A DNA stretch of 56,892 bases from Planctomycetia bacterium (GTDB lineage: Bacteria; Planctomycetota; Planctomycetia; Planctomycetales; Planctomycetaceae): contig JACQFH010000130.1 in NCBI GenBank assembly GCA_016200145.1, positions 1 to 56,892 of the forward strand, given 5' to 3'. The number at the start of each line of letters is the position of its first letter. Position 1 is the stretch's first letter. This document shows positions 45,813-54,515 of this stretch, one piece after another. The notes under the pieces are model-generated. The model saw nothing but the letters and a program-made list of their open reading frames with translations. It did not search any database and had not been told where the DNA came from. The position numbers and the translations under genes are program-made.

Positions 45813-46838
45813 CTACGAAAACTGCCGCACCAGCCACAGCACGCCTTCTTTGACGGCCTTGCGGTGGGGCGATCGCGCGCCGGCTTCCGCGGGGTCGATC
45901 CGCTGCGACAGGAACGAATTATAGCTTTCCGCGAGCATTTCATCGTTCGAGTAACGCGGCTTCCAGCCGAGGTCGTGGAGTTTTTTCACGTCGAAATGAA
46001 ATGGCTTGTGATACGTCAGGTAGTGCCAGGGGGCCAACGGGCACAACCACAGAAAATCGAGCGTGCGGAGCGCGCCGATCGAGAGCCGCTCGGGCAGGCT
46101 CTTCACTCTGGACTTCGTGCCGGCGTGAGCGATCAGCCGTTCGAGCGATTCGCGCAAGCTGCCGAAGCGGTCGGTTCCCACGTTGTAGATGCCGGGGCGG
46201 TCGGCATCGAGGGCCAGCATGTAGGCATCCATCAGATCGTGCGCATGGACGAACTGAAATCCTCCGGTTCCTGGGCCGATAACGTACACGTTGCGCCCGT
46301 CCTTGATCCAGCGAAACAGGAGCTGGAAGATCCCGAGCCGCCCTTCACCCAGAATCGTTCGCGGGCGGATGACGATCAGCGGCAGACCGGCCCGCTCGCA
46401 GACTTCGCGGACGGCCAGTTCGCCGGCCAGCTTCGCCTGGCCGTATTCTTCGACCGGTCCCGTCGGCGTGTCGTCGGTGATCGGGCATTGGCGCGGCAGG
46501 CCGAAGATGGCGCTCGAGCTCATGTGCACGAAGCACCGCACGCCGGCCCGCACGGCTTCTTCCGCCGCCAGTCGCGAGCCTTCGACGTTCACGGCCCAGA
46601 ATTGTTTCTTGGCCTTCGTCAGCGGAACCAGCGCCACGTTATGATGGACGATCTCGGCTCCCTGCATGGCGCGTCGGACACCGTCGCGGTCGAGAATGTC
46701 GCACTGGGCATATTCGATGGCCCGGGGCCGGCGGTGATCTTCCCAGACGTCGAGAATGCGGACCTGTTCGCCCCGCTGGTGAAGCCTGTTGGCGATCAGG
46801 TTTCCAAGGAAGCCGGAGCCTCCGGTGATCAAGTGCAT
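45813..46838 (-). CDS. NAD-dependent epimerase/dehydratase (SDR)
   Basis: The ATG at 46838 (AGGAA upstream) gives 341 residues beginning MHLITGGSGFLGNLIANRL, the Rossmann GxxGxxG motif. MSSSAIFG and the catalytic Y-x3-K (YGQAKLAG) follow, then GGFQFVHAHDLMDAYMLAL. These are extended SDR enzymes acting on nucleotide- or lipid-linked sugars or on sterols. It is the last of four same-strand genes starting with the HAD-UbiA fusion. Confidence 0.88.
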   Translation of the reverse strand: MHLITGGSGFLGNLIANRLHQRGEQVRILDVWEDHRRPRAIEYAQCDILDRDGVRRAMQGAEIVHHNVALVPLTKAKKQFWAVNVEGSRLAAEEAVRAGVRCFVHMSSSAIFGLPRQCPITDDTPTGPVEEYGQAKLAGELAVREVCERAGLPLIVIRPRTILGEGRLGIFQLLFRWIKDGRNVYVIGPGTGGFQFVHAHDLMDAYMLALDADRPGIYNVGTDRFGSLRESLERLIAHAGTKSRVKSLPERLSIGALRTLDFLWLCPLAPWHYLTYHKPFHFDVKKLHDLGWKPRYSNDEMLAESYNSFLSQRIDPAEAGARSPHRKAVKEGVLWLVRQFS

Positions 46839-46934
46839 GACTGCGTTCCTGTGAGACTGTGTTTTCCGGTTGAATGAGTTCCCCGTTGGAATGCTCTCGC
46901 GACGACCCGCCGGGCGGCGGGTCGTCATACTTCG

Positions 46935-47999
46935 TCAGGCCAGGCCCGTCGACTCGGCAAAGCACCAGGCGAGGCTGCGGCGCATGCCGTCCTCGAGCGC
47001 AATCCGCGGGCGGTATCCGAGCTCGCGCGCGGCCTTGTCGATCGAACAGGCGATCGCCTTGTCCATTTCCGACAGAACGTGAATCTTCTGGTGATAAAAC
47101 CCGAGGCGCTGAATCACCCAGTCGGCCAGCCACGCCACTGAGCTGGCGATCGACGGCAGCCGCAGCCGTTTGTGCGAGCATTTCTGGTCGAATTCGTTTT
47201 CGAGCAGGCGTTCAATCGTGTCGACGACCTCATTCATCGTGTACGGCCGCTCGTCGGCGATCCAATACACCTGGCCTGCCGCCTGCGGGACCGACGCCGC
47301 CAGGATCAATCCCTGGCACAGGTTGTCGATGTACGCCATCGAGCGGAGAGACCGGCCACCGCCGACGATTGGCGCCTGGCCGTCGCGGACCATGCGAAAG
47401 AACAGCGATTGGCGCGGCTGCTGGAACGGGCCGTAGAACCACGGGGCGCGGACGAGGACGGTTTCGATTTCTCCCGCGGCGTGGGCGCGCTTCACGTCGC
47501 GCTCCATGAGCATCTTCGACCGGCCATAGTTCATGTAAGGGGCGTACGGCGAATGCTCGTCGAAGCGGTGGTCGCCATGGGGGTTCGTGCCGCAGGGCGA
47601 GTTGCTGGAAACGACGACGGCCCGCCGCAAATCGGCCCGTCGCGCGGCGGCGAGCAGATTGGCGGTGCCCGTGCGATTGACTTCGTAGAACTCGCGGACG
47701 CGCCTGGGGTGGATGATGCCTGCAGTATGGATCACGACGCCGCCGGCACGACCAGAGCAGAATGCGTCGCAGTCATCCGGCCGCCGCACGTCGCCGCGCA
47801 CGATTTCGATGCGATCGGAAATCCGGCGAATGGCGGCGTCGTTCTGGCCGGGGAGCACAAGCGCCCGCACCCGCAGATCGGGGGCCGGCCGACCCAGCTC
47901 GGGAGAATCAGCCAGCCCGTGCGTCAGCGCATGCAGCAGCCCCAGGCCGAGCCAGCCCGCCCCGCCGGTGACAAGTACGTCCTGCGTGCCGAATTCCAT
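46935..47999 (-). CDS. NAD-dependent epimerase/dehydratase (SDR)
   Basis: From the ATG at 47999, 354 residues begin with DVLVTGGAGWLGLGLLHAL (Rossmann motif). VVVSSNSPCG and Y-x3-K (YGRSKMLME) form the active site, followed by RAPWFYGP and MAYIDNLCQGLIL. The hydrophobic C-terminal stretch WLADWVIQRLGFYH is a feature of 3-beta-HSD-like SDRs. It is 28 bp downstream of the GMC oxidoreductase gene and probably in the same operon. The substrate is unknown; a lipid-linked sugar is one possibility. Confidence 0.88.
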   Translation of the reverse strand: MEFGTQDVLVTGGAGWLGLGLLHALTHGLADSPELGRPAPDLRVRALVLPGQNDAAIRRISDRIEIVRGDVRRPDDCDAFCSGRAGGVVIHTAGIIHPRRVREFYEVNRTGTANLLAAARRADLRRAVVVSSNSPCGTNPHGDHRFDEHSPYAPYMNYGRSKMLMERDVKRAHAAGEIETVLVRAPWFYGPFQQPRQSLFFRMVRDGQAPIVGGGRSLRSMAYIDNLCQGLILAASVPQAAGQVYWIADERPYTMNEVVDTIERLLENEFDQKCSHKRLRLPSIASSVAWLADWVIQRLGFYHQKIHVLSEMDKAIACSIDKAARELGYRPRIALEDGMRRSLAWCFAESTGLA

Positions 48000-48027
48000 G
48001 TCAGGTTCCAATGGAAATGCGTTGTCT

Positions 48028-49956
48028 CTATGAATTCGCCAGGAAATGCAGCGCGTTTCTGCGGGCGATCGCCATGATCGACCCCTGCGGGTTGACGCCG
48101 GGCGCCGTGCACAGCAGGCTCGCATCAGCCAGATACAGGTTCTGCTCGCCATGCACCTTGCCGTATGAATCAGCCGTGCAGCGGCGGCGATCTTCTCCCA
48201 TGGGGCAGGTGGAGAACAGGTGAATCGTCATCAGGTTGGCGGCGCCGCGCGACAGCAGCGCCGGAATCTGCGAGAGCTCCCGCCGGCCGCGAACGGCCGC
48301 CGCGCCGCGCACCGCCGGAAAGAGGGTCGTCGCCCCGGCAGCGAACAGGGCTTCCGAGAGCTTCCACAGGCCGTCGGCCAGGTCGCGCATCTCGGGCTCC
48401 GCCAGTCGGAAGCGCACCAGCGGATCGCGGAACCCGGGCAGTGCGCGGACCGAACCGCGGCCGCCCGTCGTCATCGCGTAATACACCGCCATGTTTGGCC
48501 AGGAGTCTTCCAGTCGGCGGGTCTCGCGCGGATGATCGAGCATCGCCAGGCCCAGGTGCGGCGGCGAAGCGACCGAGCATCCAAAGCCGAGACGAGGAGA
48601 GAATTCCTTGACCTGGTGGACGCCGACCCCCGAATTCCACCCGTTGACCTGCTCCTCGAACTCGGCGACGAGCTTGACCGTCGGGTGCACGTGCAGCGAC
48701 CGGCCGGCATTTGAACCCAGGCCGCTGCGCTGCAGCAGTGCCGGAGAGTGGATCGCCCCGCACGCGACAAAGACCGTTTCTGCATTCAGGCGCGACTCGC
48801 GGCCGGAGGAGTCGATCATCTCGATCGCCCACCCCCGCGGCAGACGCCTGAGACGCGTGACGCGAGTTTCGGCGATGAGTTGGCACCCGGCCGCCAGGGC
48901 ACGGGGGATGTACGTGCGCGACATCGTCTGCCGCAATCCGGCCGGGCCGGCCGATCTATCACCTGCGTCGCGTGCGGCGCCGAAAGAAATCCAGCGCGGC
49001 ACTTCGAGCGATTTCCAGCCAAGCTGGCGCGCTCCGGCGTCGAGCCTCCGCGACGCGGCCGGGGCGTCGCAGGGCAAAAGCGAAACGCAGACGTCTCGCT
49101 CGCACTGTTCGAAATGGGGCCGCAGCGTCTGCTCGTCGAGGTCTTGTACGAGGAATTCGGTCCGCCAGCGCTCGAGCGCCTCGGGAGGCGTCCGATGGTA
49201 CAGGCCGCTGTTGATTTCACTGCCCCCTCCGACGCAGCGACCTTCCACGTAGGCGATCTTGGGATTTCCCAGCAGAGCCGTGACGCCTCCATTCCGATAT
49301 TTTTCCGCCATTTCGCCGATCGAGAACTGCCGCGGCCGATCGGCGGCGAGATCGCGACCTTCTTCGATCAGCGTGACCTCACGTCCCGATTCGCTTAACA
49401 GACACGCGGTGACGGCGCCCCCCGGACCTGAGCCGATGACGGCGACCTCAGTCCACGTCGCGACGCCGCGGCCGTCGGAAGATCCGCGAGACCTGAGTTT
49501 CGGTGTGGGAACCATCGCGGGTGAAGGCTGCAGCAGGTCGCGACTTTCCATCGCTACGGTGACCAGGCTTTCATAGAAGCGGACGAGATCGCGTTGCGGC
49601 CCCAGGGGACTTTCTCGCCACGCCGCCAGGTGTGCGGCTCGTTGCTCTGCCCCCAGTCGGTGAAAGCGACTTCCGAATTTCGTCACGGCGGACCAGTCGA
49701 AGAGATGCGTCACGGCGCGCAGCGGCCCGCGCAGCCAGTCGGTCATGCGCTGTTGCTGTGCCAGAACGAAATTCACGATGGCGTTCGTGGAAACGGCCGT
49801 CGGCTGCATCCGACCGGCGTCGCGTTCGCGGACGATCGAATAACAGATCGCTGAAACGATGTGCTCGGCCGGCTGCGTCTCAGTTCGCCCGTCGCCGCCG
49901 AGACCGGTCTCCTCGCGCCGTTCGCTCTCGCGTTCCAATTCCAGGCTGGCTGACAA
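48028..49956 (-). CDS. GMC-family FAD oxidoreductase
   Basis: The 642-residue protein has an N-terminal helical region of about 165 residues, then the FAD-binding VAVIGSGPGGAVTACLLSE. GRCVGGGSEINSGLYHRTP is the GMC signature region. The C-terminal part ends with MTIHLFSTCPMGEDRR and AAxLxxxPGVNPQGSIMA-like ADASLLCTAPGVNPQGS. GMC enzymes oxidise alcohols, including sugars and sterols. Position between a HAD-UbiA fusion and SDR genes suggests oxidation of a lipid-linked sugar, by analogy with the DprE1 step, though DprE1 belongs to a different FAD family. Confidence 0.9.
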   Translation of the reverse strand: MSASLELERESERREETGLGGDGRTETQPAEHIVSAICYSIVRERDAGRMQPTAVSTNAIVNFVLAQQQRMTDWLRGPLRAVTHLFDWSAVTKFGSRFHRLGAEQRAAHLAAWRESPLGPQRDLVRFYESLVTVAMESRDLLQPSPAMVPTPKLRSRGSSDGRGVATWTEVAVIGSGPGGAVTACLLSESGREVTLIEEGRDLAADRPRQFSIGEMAEKYRNGGVTALLGNPKIAYVEGRCVGGGSEINSGLYHRTPPEALERWRTEFLVQDLDEQTLRPHFEQCERDVCVSLLPCDAPAASRRLDAGARQLGWKSLEVPRWISFGAARDAGDRSAGPAGLRQTMSRTYIPRALAAGCQLIAETRVTRLRRLPRGWAIEMIDSSGRESRLNAETVFVACGAIHSPALLQRSGLGSNAGRSLHVHPTVKLVAEFEEQVNGWNSGVGVHQVKEFSPRLGFGCSVASPPHLGLAMLDHPRETRRLEDSWPNMAVYYAMTTGGRGSVRALPGFRDPLVRFRLAEPEMRDLADGLWKLSEALFAAGATTLFPAVRGAAAVRGRRELSQIPALLSRGAANLMTIHLFSTCPMGEDRRRCTADSYGKVHGEQNLYLADASLLCTAPGVNPQGSIMAIARRNALHFLANS

Positions 49957-49986
49957 ACTGCGTTCTCCTGCGCGAGGGGCGTACCG

Positions 49987-51537
49987 CTAAGTCGCGATGG
50001 ATCCGAGAATGACCAAAACGAGCACGCACACGCCGACGAGGCGGCTCACGCCGTCCTTCAGCGCGAAGACCACGGGGTCTTCCGATAGCTGGCGCCGCTT
50101 CGCCATGAACCAGACTCGGGTAATCCAGTACATCAAGAGCGGGCAGATCATCCACAGAGCCCAGGAATTGACGTACAGGCTTCGCATGGCGTTGCTGTTG
50201 ATGTACAGCGCCAGCACCAGCACCGAGAGGTAGCCGCTTGCCGGGCCGAGGCTTTCGATAATTCCCAGGTCGGCGACCCGGTATCCCCGGCCAGCCGAAT
50301 CGCCGAGCTGTTCGTCTTCGAGCCGCGCGAGCTCCGCATACCGTTTGGCGAATGCCAGCGAAGTGAACAGAAACATCGAGAGCCCGAGCATCCATTCCGA
50401 CAGGGGACTGCCGGTGGCGAGGGCCCCTCCCACGACGCGCAGGGTGTAGAGCCCGGCCAGCACCATAACGTCGACGACAACCAGGCGCTTGAGCCAGAAG
50501 GAATACAGGCTGGTAATCGCCAGATAAACCGCCATCAGGCCCACAAACCTCATGGGCAGCGTGGCGAAAGCCAGCAGAAATGACGTGCTTGCCAGCCCGG
50601 CCGCCAGCAGCGGCCCCCATGCCACTCCCAGGGATCCCGAGGCAAACGGCCGATGGCGCTTCTTGGGATGGCGGCGGTCGGATTCGATATCCAGCAGGTC
50701 GTTCACCACGTAGACGCTCGAGGCCACGAGCGAGAACGCGACGAACGCCAGGAGTGCCGTCGCGATTCCGCCCAGCGTGATCACGTGTGACAGAAACATG
50801 GGGACGAACAACAGCATGTTCTTCGACCATTGGTGCGGACGCAGCACTTTGCAGACCGCTTTCCACGGGGGCGCTTGGCGAGCGATCACGCTGGACGGCG
50901 TGCCGAGCTTCGCGACTTTTGCCGCCAGGGCCCGCGAGGGGGCCACGACGAATGCCCGCGCGGAATTCCGCCAGATCGGCAAGTCGGCCGGCGAATCGCC
51001 GATGTAGGCGAATCCTTCAAATCCGCGCTGGCGACAGAACTCTTCGATCGCCTGCAGTTTGCGCGGCCCTTTCAGGTTGCAGCCGGCAACGCTGGCCAGA
51101 ACGGAGTCGAACAGCCCCAGGTGTTTCGCGACATCGCGGGCCCACGTTTCGTGGCTGGCGGTTGCCAGCACGATCAATCGGCCGGCGGCCTTTTGCGCGC
51201 GCAGGAAGCTCAGCACTTCTTCGCGATAGGGCAGCAGCGCGGCATTGGGCCGCTCCAGCTCCGACAACGCTTCTTTGAGGGCAGCCCGACCGCGCAGCCC
51301 CGCAGAAGCGATCGCCGGCAGGTGCCGCAGGCCGCGCTTGGCTGCAAGAGTCAGGGCTTCGTACAGGAGGTCGGAGGCCGTCAAGGTGCCGTCGAGATCG
51401 ACGAAGATTACTTGCGGCTCGGCCACCGGTTGGCGGATGGCCTCTGCTGTAAAGTGCGGCCCGGAAACCTGATCCGCCTCGCGGCGCGCTTGGGCGCCGG
51501 CAGGACGGGGCGACGTTTTGGGCTGCTTTTCGAACAT
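49987..51537 (-). CDS. HAD phosphatase fused to UbiA-type polyprenyl-phosphate phosphoribosyltransferase
   Basis: Residues ~42-215 form a HAD domain with FVDLDGTLTASD (nucleophile Asp47) and YIGDSPADLP. Residues ~225-515 form a multi-pass UbiA domain with RPHQWSKN and VVNDLLDIESD (N279-D287, metal/pyrophosphate-binding). The RPHQW-KN and ND-xx-D-xxx-D motifs are those of decaprenyl-phosphate phosphoribosyltransferase (Rv3806c-like). The fusion suggests one protein that both transfers phosphoribose to a lipid carrier and removes the 5-phosphate. It is first in a four-gene - strand operon. The reaction is inferred from the family, and the fused phosphatase role from analogy. Confidence 0.88.
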   Translation of the reverse strand: MFEKQPKTSPRPAGAQARREADQVSGPHFTAEAIRQPVAEPQVIFVDLDGTLTASDLLYEALTLAAKRGLRHLPAIASAGLRGRAALKEALSELERPNAALLPYREEVLSFLRAQKAAGRLIVLATASHETWARDVAKHLGLFDSVLASVAGCNLKGPRKLQAIEEFCRQRGFEGFAYIGDSPADLPIWRNSARAFVVAPSRALAAKVAKLGTPSSVIARQAPPWKAVCKVLRPHQWSKNMLLFVPMFLSHVITLGGIATALLAFVAFSLVASSVYVVNDLLDIESDRRHPKKRHRPFASGSLGVAWGPLLAAGLASTSFLLAFATLPMRFVGLMAVYLAITSLYSFWLKRLVVVDVMVLAGLYTLRVVGGALATGSPLSEWMLGLSMFLFTSLAFAKRYAELARLEDEQLGDSAGRGYRVADLGIIESLGPASGYLSVLVLALYINSNAMRSLYVNSWALWMICPLLMYWITRVWFMAKRRQLSEDPVVFALKDGVSRLVGVCVLVLVILGSIAT

Positions 51538-52040
51538 GGGGGATCGATGTAGTCGCCGCCGTGCCGTCGTGCCAGAACGGGCGCATTGCGGCAGAAACGG
51601 CTGGTCGCACGCGCCGCGCGGGTCCCCGTCGCCGGGAATCCGTTTGGTTGTAGCCAGGTGGGACTGGGAAATGATGGATGGGTCGGAGAGAGAGTGGGAT
51701 CATGTAAGGGAACGCGAGCATTTGGTCAATACGAACACGGCGGCGGATCGGCCTCCGGGCGGAAATGCGAATCATTCGTGTCTTTCGGCGCGCGCGCCAT
51801 GACCCGAACGATCGGAAAACGGGGGACATCCGGCGTGTTGCGTCGGCATTGCGGGCATTTCCGCGGCGATCGTCCAGAGCGTATTGCTTCGCAGAATCCG
51901 CAGAACCGACTCTAATGTATTGTTGACATTGCTTATACGCCTCACCGATAATTTAGGGGTTTTAGACGTTCCCCTGCGGTTGGCGTAGACTTTACTGCCG
52001 AAGCTTGCAGGTCAGAGGCCATTCCACGAAGGAAATGCCG
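51538..52040. other. Long divergent intergenic region
   Basis: These 503 bases lie between the HAD-UbiA gene (-) and the repeat surface protein (+). Base composition becomes AT-rich after about 51900. A sigma-70-like promoter pointing right is visible at 51923-51952. Nothing else could be supported; short open frames here do not look coding. Confidence 0.5.
51923..51952 (+). promoter_or_regulatory. Sigma-70-like promoter for the repeat surface protein
   Basis: A perfect -35 TTGACA (51923-51928) and -10 GATAAT (51947-51952) are 18 bases apart in a local AT-rich stretch. Transcription would start near 51959, giving a leader of about 80 bases before the gene. Confidence 0.65.
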
Positions 52041-54515
52041 ATGCCGAGCATTGGGTCGATTGCGCGGTTTATCGCCGACCAATTCCCATTTACGAAGAAG
52101 CGGAAGAAAAGCCCGACAAACCACACGATTCGCGACGAGTTCACCGCGAATCTGGGTGTCATGCGCCTGGAAGCGCGCCGCGTCCTGAACGCCGCCGCGG
52201 TTCCGGTCGGGCCGCCGCCCACTCCACCGCCCGATGCGGCCGCCAACGCGGCCGCCGCGGCCCAGTCGCAGCAGCAGTCGGTCATCCTCACCGTCGACGC
52301 CTCGCAGCAGGCCCAGCAGCATGGCGGCGACATCTTCGTTGTGAAACGCAACGGCGAAAATGTCGACGTCACGATCAACGGATCTCCCTCGGTTTCCAAA
52401 CCCCTGTCGGCCGTCGGCCAGTTGATCATCAACGGCTCCGACGGGAACGACAAACTGGTCATCGACTACTCGGGCGGTAATCCGCTGTCGGGCGGCGGAA
52501 TCCAGTTCAACGGCGGAAAAGAACTGAATCCCGGCGGCGATCAGATCGTCATCGAAGGGGGACCGGCCGGAGCAGTGACGTACACGCTCGACTCGGCGAA
52601 CTCGGGCGTGATCACTATCGATTCGATGTCGATTTCGTTCAGCGGCGTCGAGTCGGTATCGGATACTCTGAGCGCTTCGAGCCGCGCGATCTACGTCGCG
52701 GCCGGCGGGGGCTCGCTGACACTGGGAGATGGCCGTGCCGCCGGGATGGGCGAGGTGACGACCTCCAGCGGCATGGTCCTAGATTTCGCCGATCCGACGT
52801 CGTCGCTGACGGTCGACACGGCGCTCTCCGGCAGCGCGTCGTTTGAAACGATTACCGTCTCGACGTTCCACGATGCCTTCGGCGCCAATTTGTTTTTCCA
52901 TGGCGACACGGGCGACACGCTCAATATCTCGGGTGCGGTCGATCTGGGGGCGGCGAGCCTGACGGGCTCGGCGGGCACGATTCTGATCAGCGGCTCGATC
53001 ACATCGGCGGGGGGAGCAATCGACCTGGCCGGTTCGCAGGCAGTGACGATCGCCGCCACGGCCAATATACAGTCGGTCGGCGGCTTCGTCACGGCCGACG
53101 CCGGCGCTGCGGGGACGTTGGTCGATTACGGCGTGATCGACGTGTCGAACATCGCGGCGGGGGCAACGGGCGGTTCCGTGCAGTTGCTCGGGAAATACGT
53201 GGGGCTGGCGGGAGATGCGCGGGTCGACGCCTCGGGGAATGCCGGCGGCGGCACGATCCTGGTGGGCGGCGACATGCACGGCGCGAATCCGTTGGTACAC
53301 AACGCGGCGCGCACCTACGTCGGGCAGAATGTCACTCTGTCGGCAGACGCGCTGCACCAGGGCAACGGCGGCAAGATCATTGTCTGGTCGGACGACGTCA
53401 CACGTTACTTCGGCAGCATTTCGGCGCGCGGCGGCGCCCTGGACGGCGACGGCGGGTTTGTCGAAGTTTCGAGTGGGCACAATCTCGACTACAATGGGCG
53501 TGTCGATCTGGGCGCGGCACACGGCATCACGGGACTGTTGCTGCTCGACCCGGATGCGATCGTGATTACGCACGGCGCCGACGGCTCGGGCATCGATGAC
53601 GCCGAAGTCGATGTCGACGGAACGATCAATTTCGCCGATGGTGCCGGGACATTTACGATCTCTGACGGCGCGATCCTGGCGGCGGGTTCGAGTATTCTGC
53701 TGGAAGCCAACGTGAGCATTGGCACTGTCGGCGCCGTCGACCTGACGTTGACCGGTGCGAACACGCTGTCGCTGACGACCAAAAATAATCTCGCACTGGG
53801 GGTCATCGACCTGACGAGCGCCGTGGCGTTCGGCACCTCGGGGGGCAAAATCACAATCTCCGCCAGCACGTCGAAGTTGGCCCCCGGCTTGATCGCCATC
53901 GGAGCCATGGACTCGGCCGGCGGCGACATCGAAATTACGACCGGATTTGGGAGTATTACCCTGACCGGCGCCCTGACCGCGGGAGCGGGCGCCGTCACGT
54001 TGACGGCCGCAGGCGGGATCGGCGAAACCGCGACCGGGACGATCTCCACCACCGGCACCCTGACGGTGAGCAACACCCTGGGGGGAGACGTTACGCTGGA
54101 CCAGGCAAACGTCGTCACAAAGTTTGATGCGTCGAACACGGCGGCATCAGGGACGGTGATTTTCAACGACACGGCGGTGGCTTTGACGGTGGGGAGCGCA
54201 ACTGGCATCTCGACGAGCGGCGGAGACATCACCGTCGCCTCCGCCGGTACGCTGGCGCTGAACAAAGCGGTGACCACAGGGGCGGCCGATACGGGAACCG
54301 TCCGCTTGCAAGCGGACGGCAACATCACGCAGGCTGCGATCGGGATTATCACGGCCGGCACGCTGGGTGTGTACGACACGGCAGGCGACATCACGCTCGA
54401 CCAGGCGAACGTCGTGGGCACGGCCCTCACGACGGGCATCTTCGCAGCGCAAGACACCAAGACACGGCAGTCGGCGGCAACATCACGTTCAAGGATACGA
54501 CGACCGGCACCTTGA
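52041..54515 (+). CDS. LEPR-XLL-like giant repeat surface protein, N-terminal part (frame breaks at ~54458)
   Basis: The ATG at 52041 has AAGGA about 7 bases upstream; ATG 52035 is also in frame. Residues 1-50 are positively charged and end in MRLEARRVLNA, a close variant of the LEPR-XLL motif found at the start of large planctomycete exported proteins. A Pro/Ala/Gln-rich linker follows, then long beta-solenoid-like sequence rich in Gly, Thr, Ser and Asp (for example ITSAGGAIDLAGSQAVTIAA) resembling filamentous adhesins. From about nt 54300 it enters ~117-residue repeats. The last 20 or so residues as read (KTRQSAATSRSR...) are out of frame: an 8-bp duplication at 54450-54465 shifts the frame. 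Confidence 0.8.
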   Translation: MPSIGSIARFIADQFPFTKKRKKSPTNHTIRDEFTANLGVMRLEARRVLNAAAVPVGPPPTPPPDAAANAAAAAQSQQQSVILTVDASQQAQQHGGDIFVVKRNGENVDVTINGSPSVSKPLSAVGQLIINGSDGNDKLVIDYSGGNPLSGGGIQFNGGKELNPGGDQIVIEGGPAGAVTYTLDSANSGVITIDSMSISFSGVESVSDTLSASSRAIYVAAGGGSLTLGDGRAAGMGEVTTSSGMVLDFADPTSSLTVDTALSGSASFETITVSTFHDAFGANLFFHGDTGDTLNISGAVDLGAASLTGSAGTILISGSITSAGGAIDLAGSQAVTIAATANIQSVGGFVTADAGAAGTLVDYGVIDVSNIAAGATGGSVQLLGKYVGLAGDARVDASGNAGGGTILVGGDMHGANPLVHNAARTYVGQNVTLSADALHQGNGGKIIVWSDDVTRYFGSISARGGALDGDGGFVEVSSGHNLDYNGRVDLGAAHGITGLLLLDPDAIVITHGADGSGIDDAEVDVDGTINFADGAGTFTISDGAILAAGSSILLEANVSIGTVGAVDLTLTGANTLSLTTKNNLALGVIDLTSAVAFGTSGGKITISASTSKLAPGLIAIGAMDSAGGDIEITTGFGSITLTGALTAGAGAVTLTAAGGIGETATGTISTTGTLTVSNTLGGDVTLDQANVVTKFDASNTAASGTVIFNDTAVALTVGSATGISTSGGDITVASAGTLALNKAVTTGAADTGTVRLQADGNITQAAIGIITAGTLGVYDTAGDITLDQANVVGTALTTGIFAAQDTKTRQSAATSRSRIRRPAP
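54317..54457 (+). repeat. 141-bp perfect repeat, copy 1
   Basis: Identical base for base to 56752-56892, the last 141 bases of the window. It covers the VRLQ-downstream half of one coding repeat and ends exactly at the first unit of an 8-bp duplication. Confidence 0.9.
54450..54465 (+). repeat. 8-bp tandem duplication that breaks the reading frame
   Basis: CAAGACAC occurs twice in a row (54450-54457 and 54458-54465). Removing one unit restores the frame and reads FAAQDTAVGGNITFKD, the same length as the corresponding part of later repeats (FAAETTTAGKSITFKD). Confidence 0.85.

Noticed and set aside
48028-49956. Naming the FAD enzyme DprE1
   Set aside because: Its motifs are those of the GMC family, not the VAO family to which DprE1 belongs; only a functional analogy is proposed.
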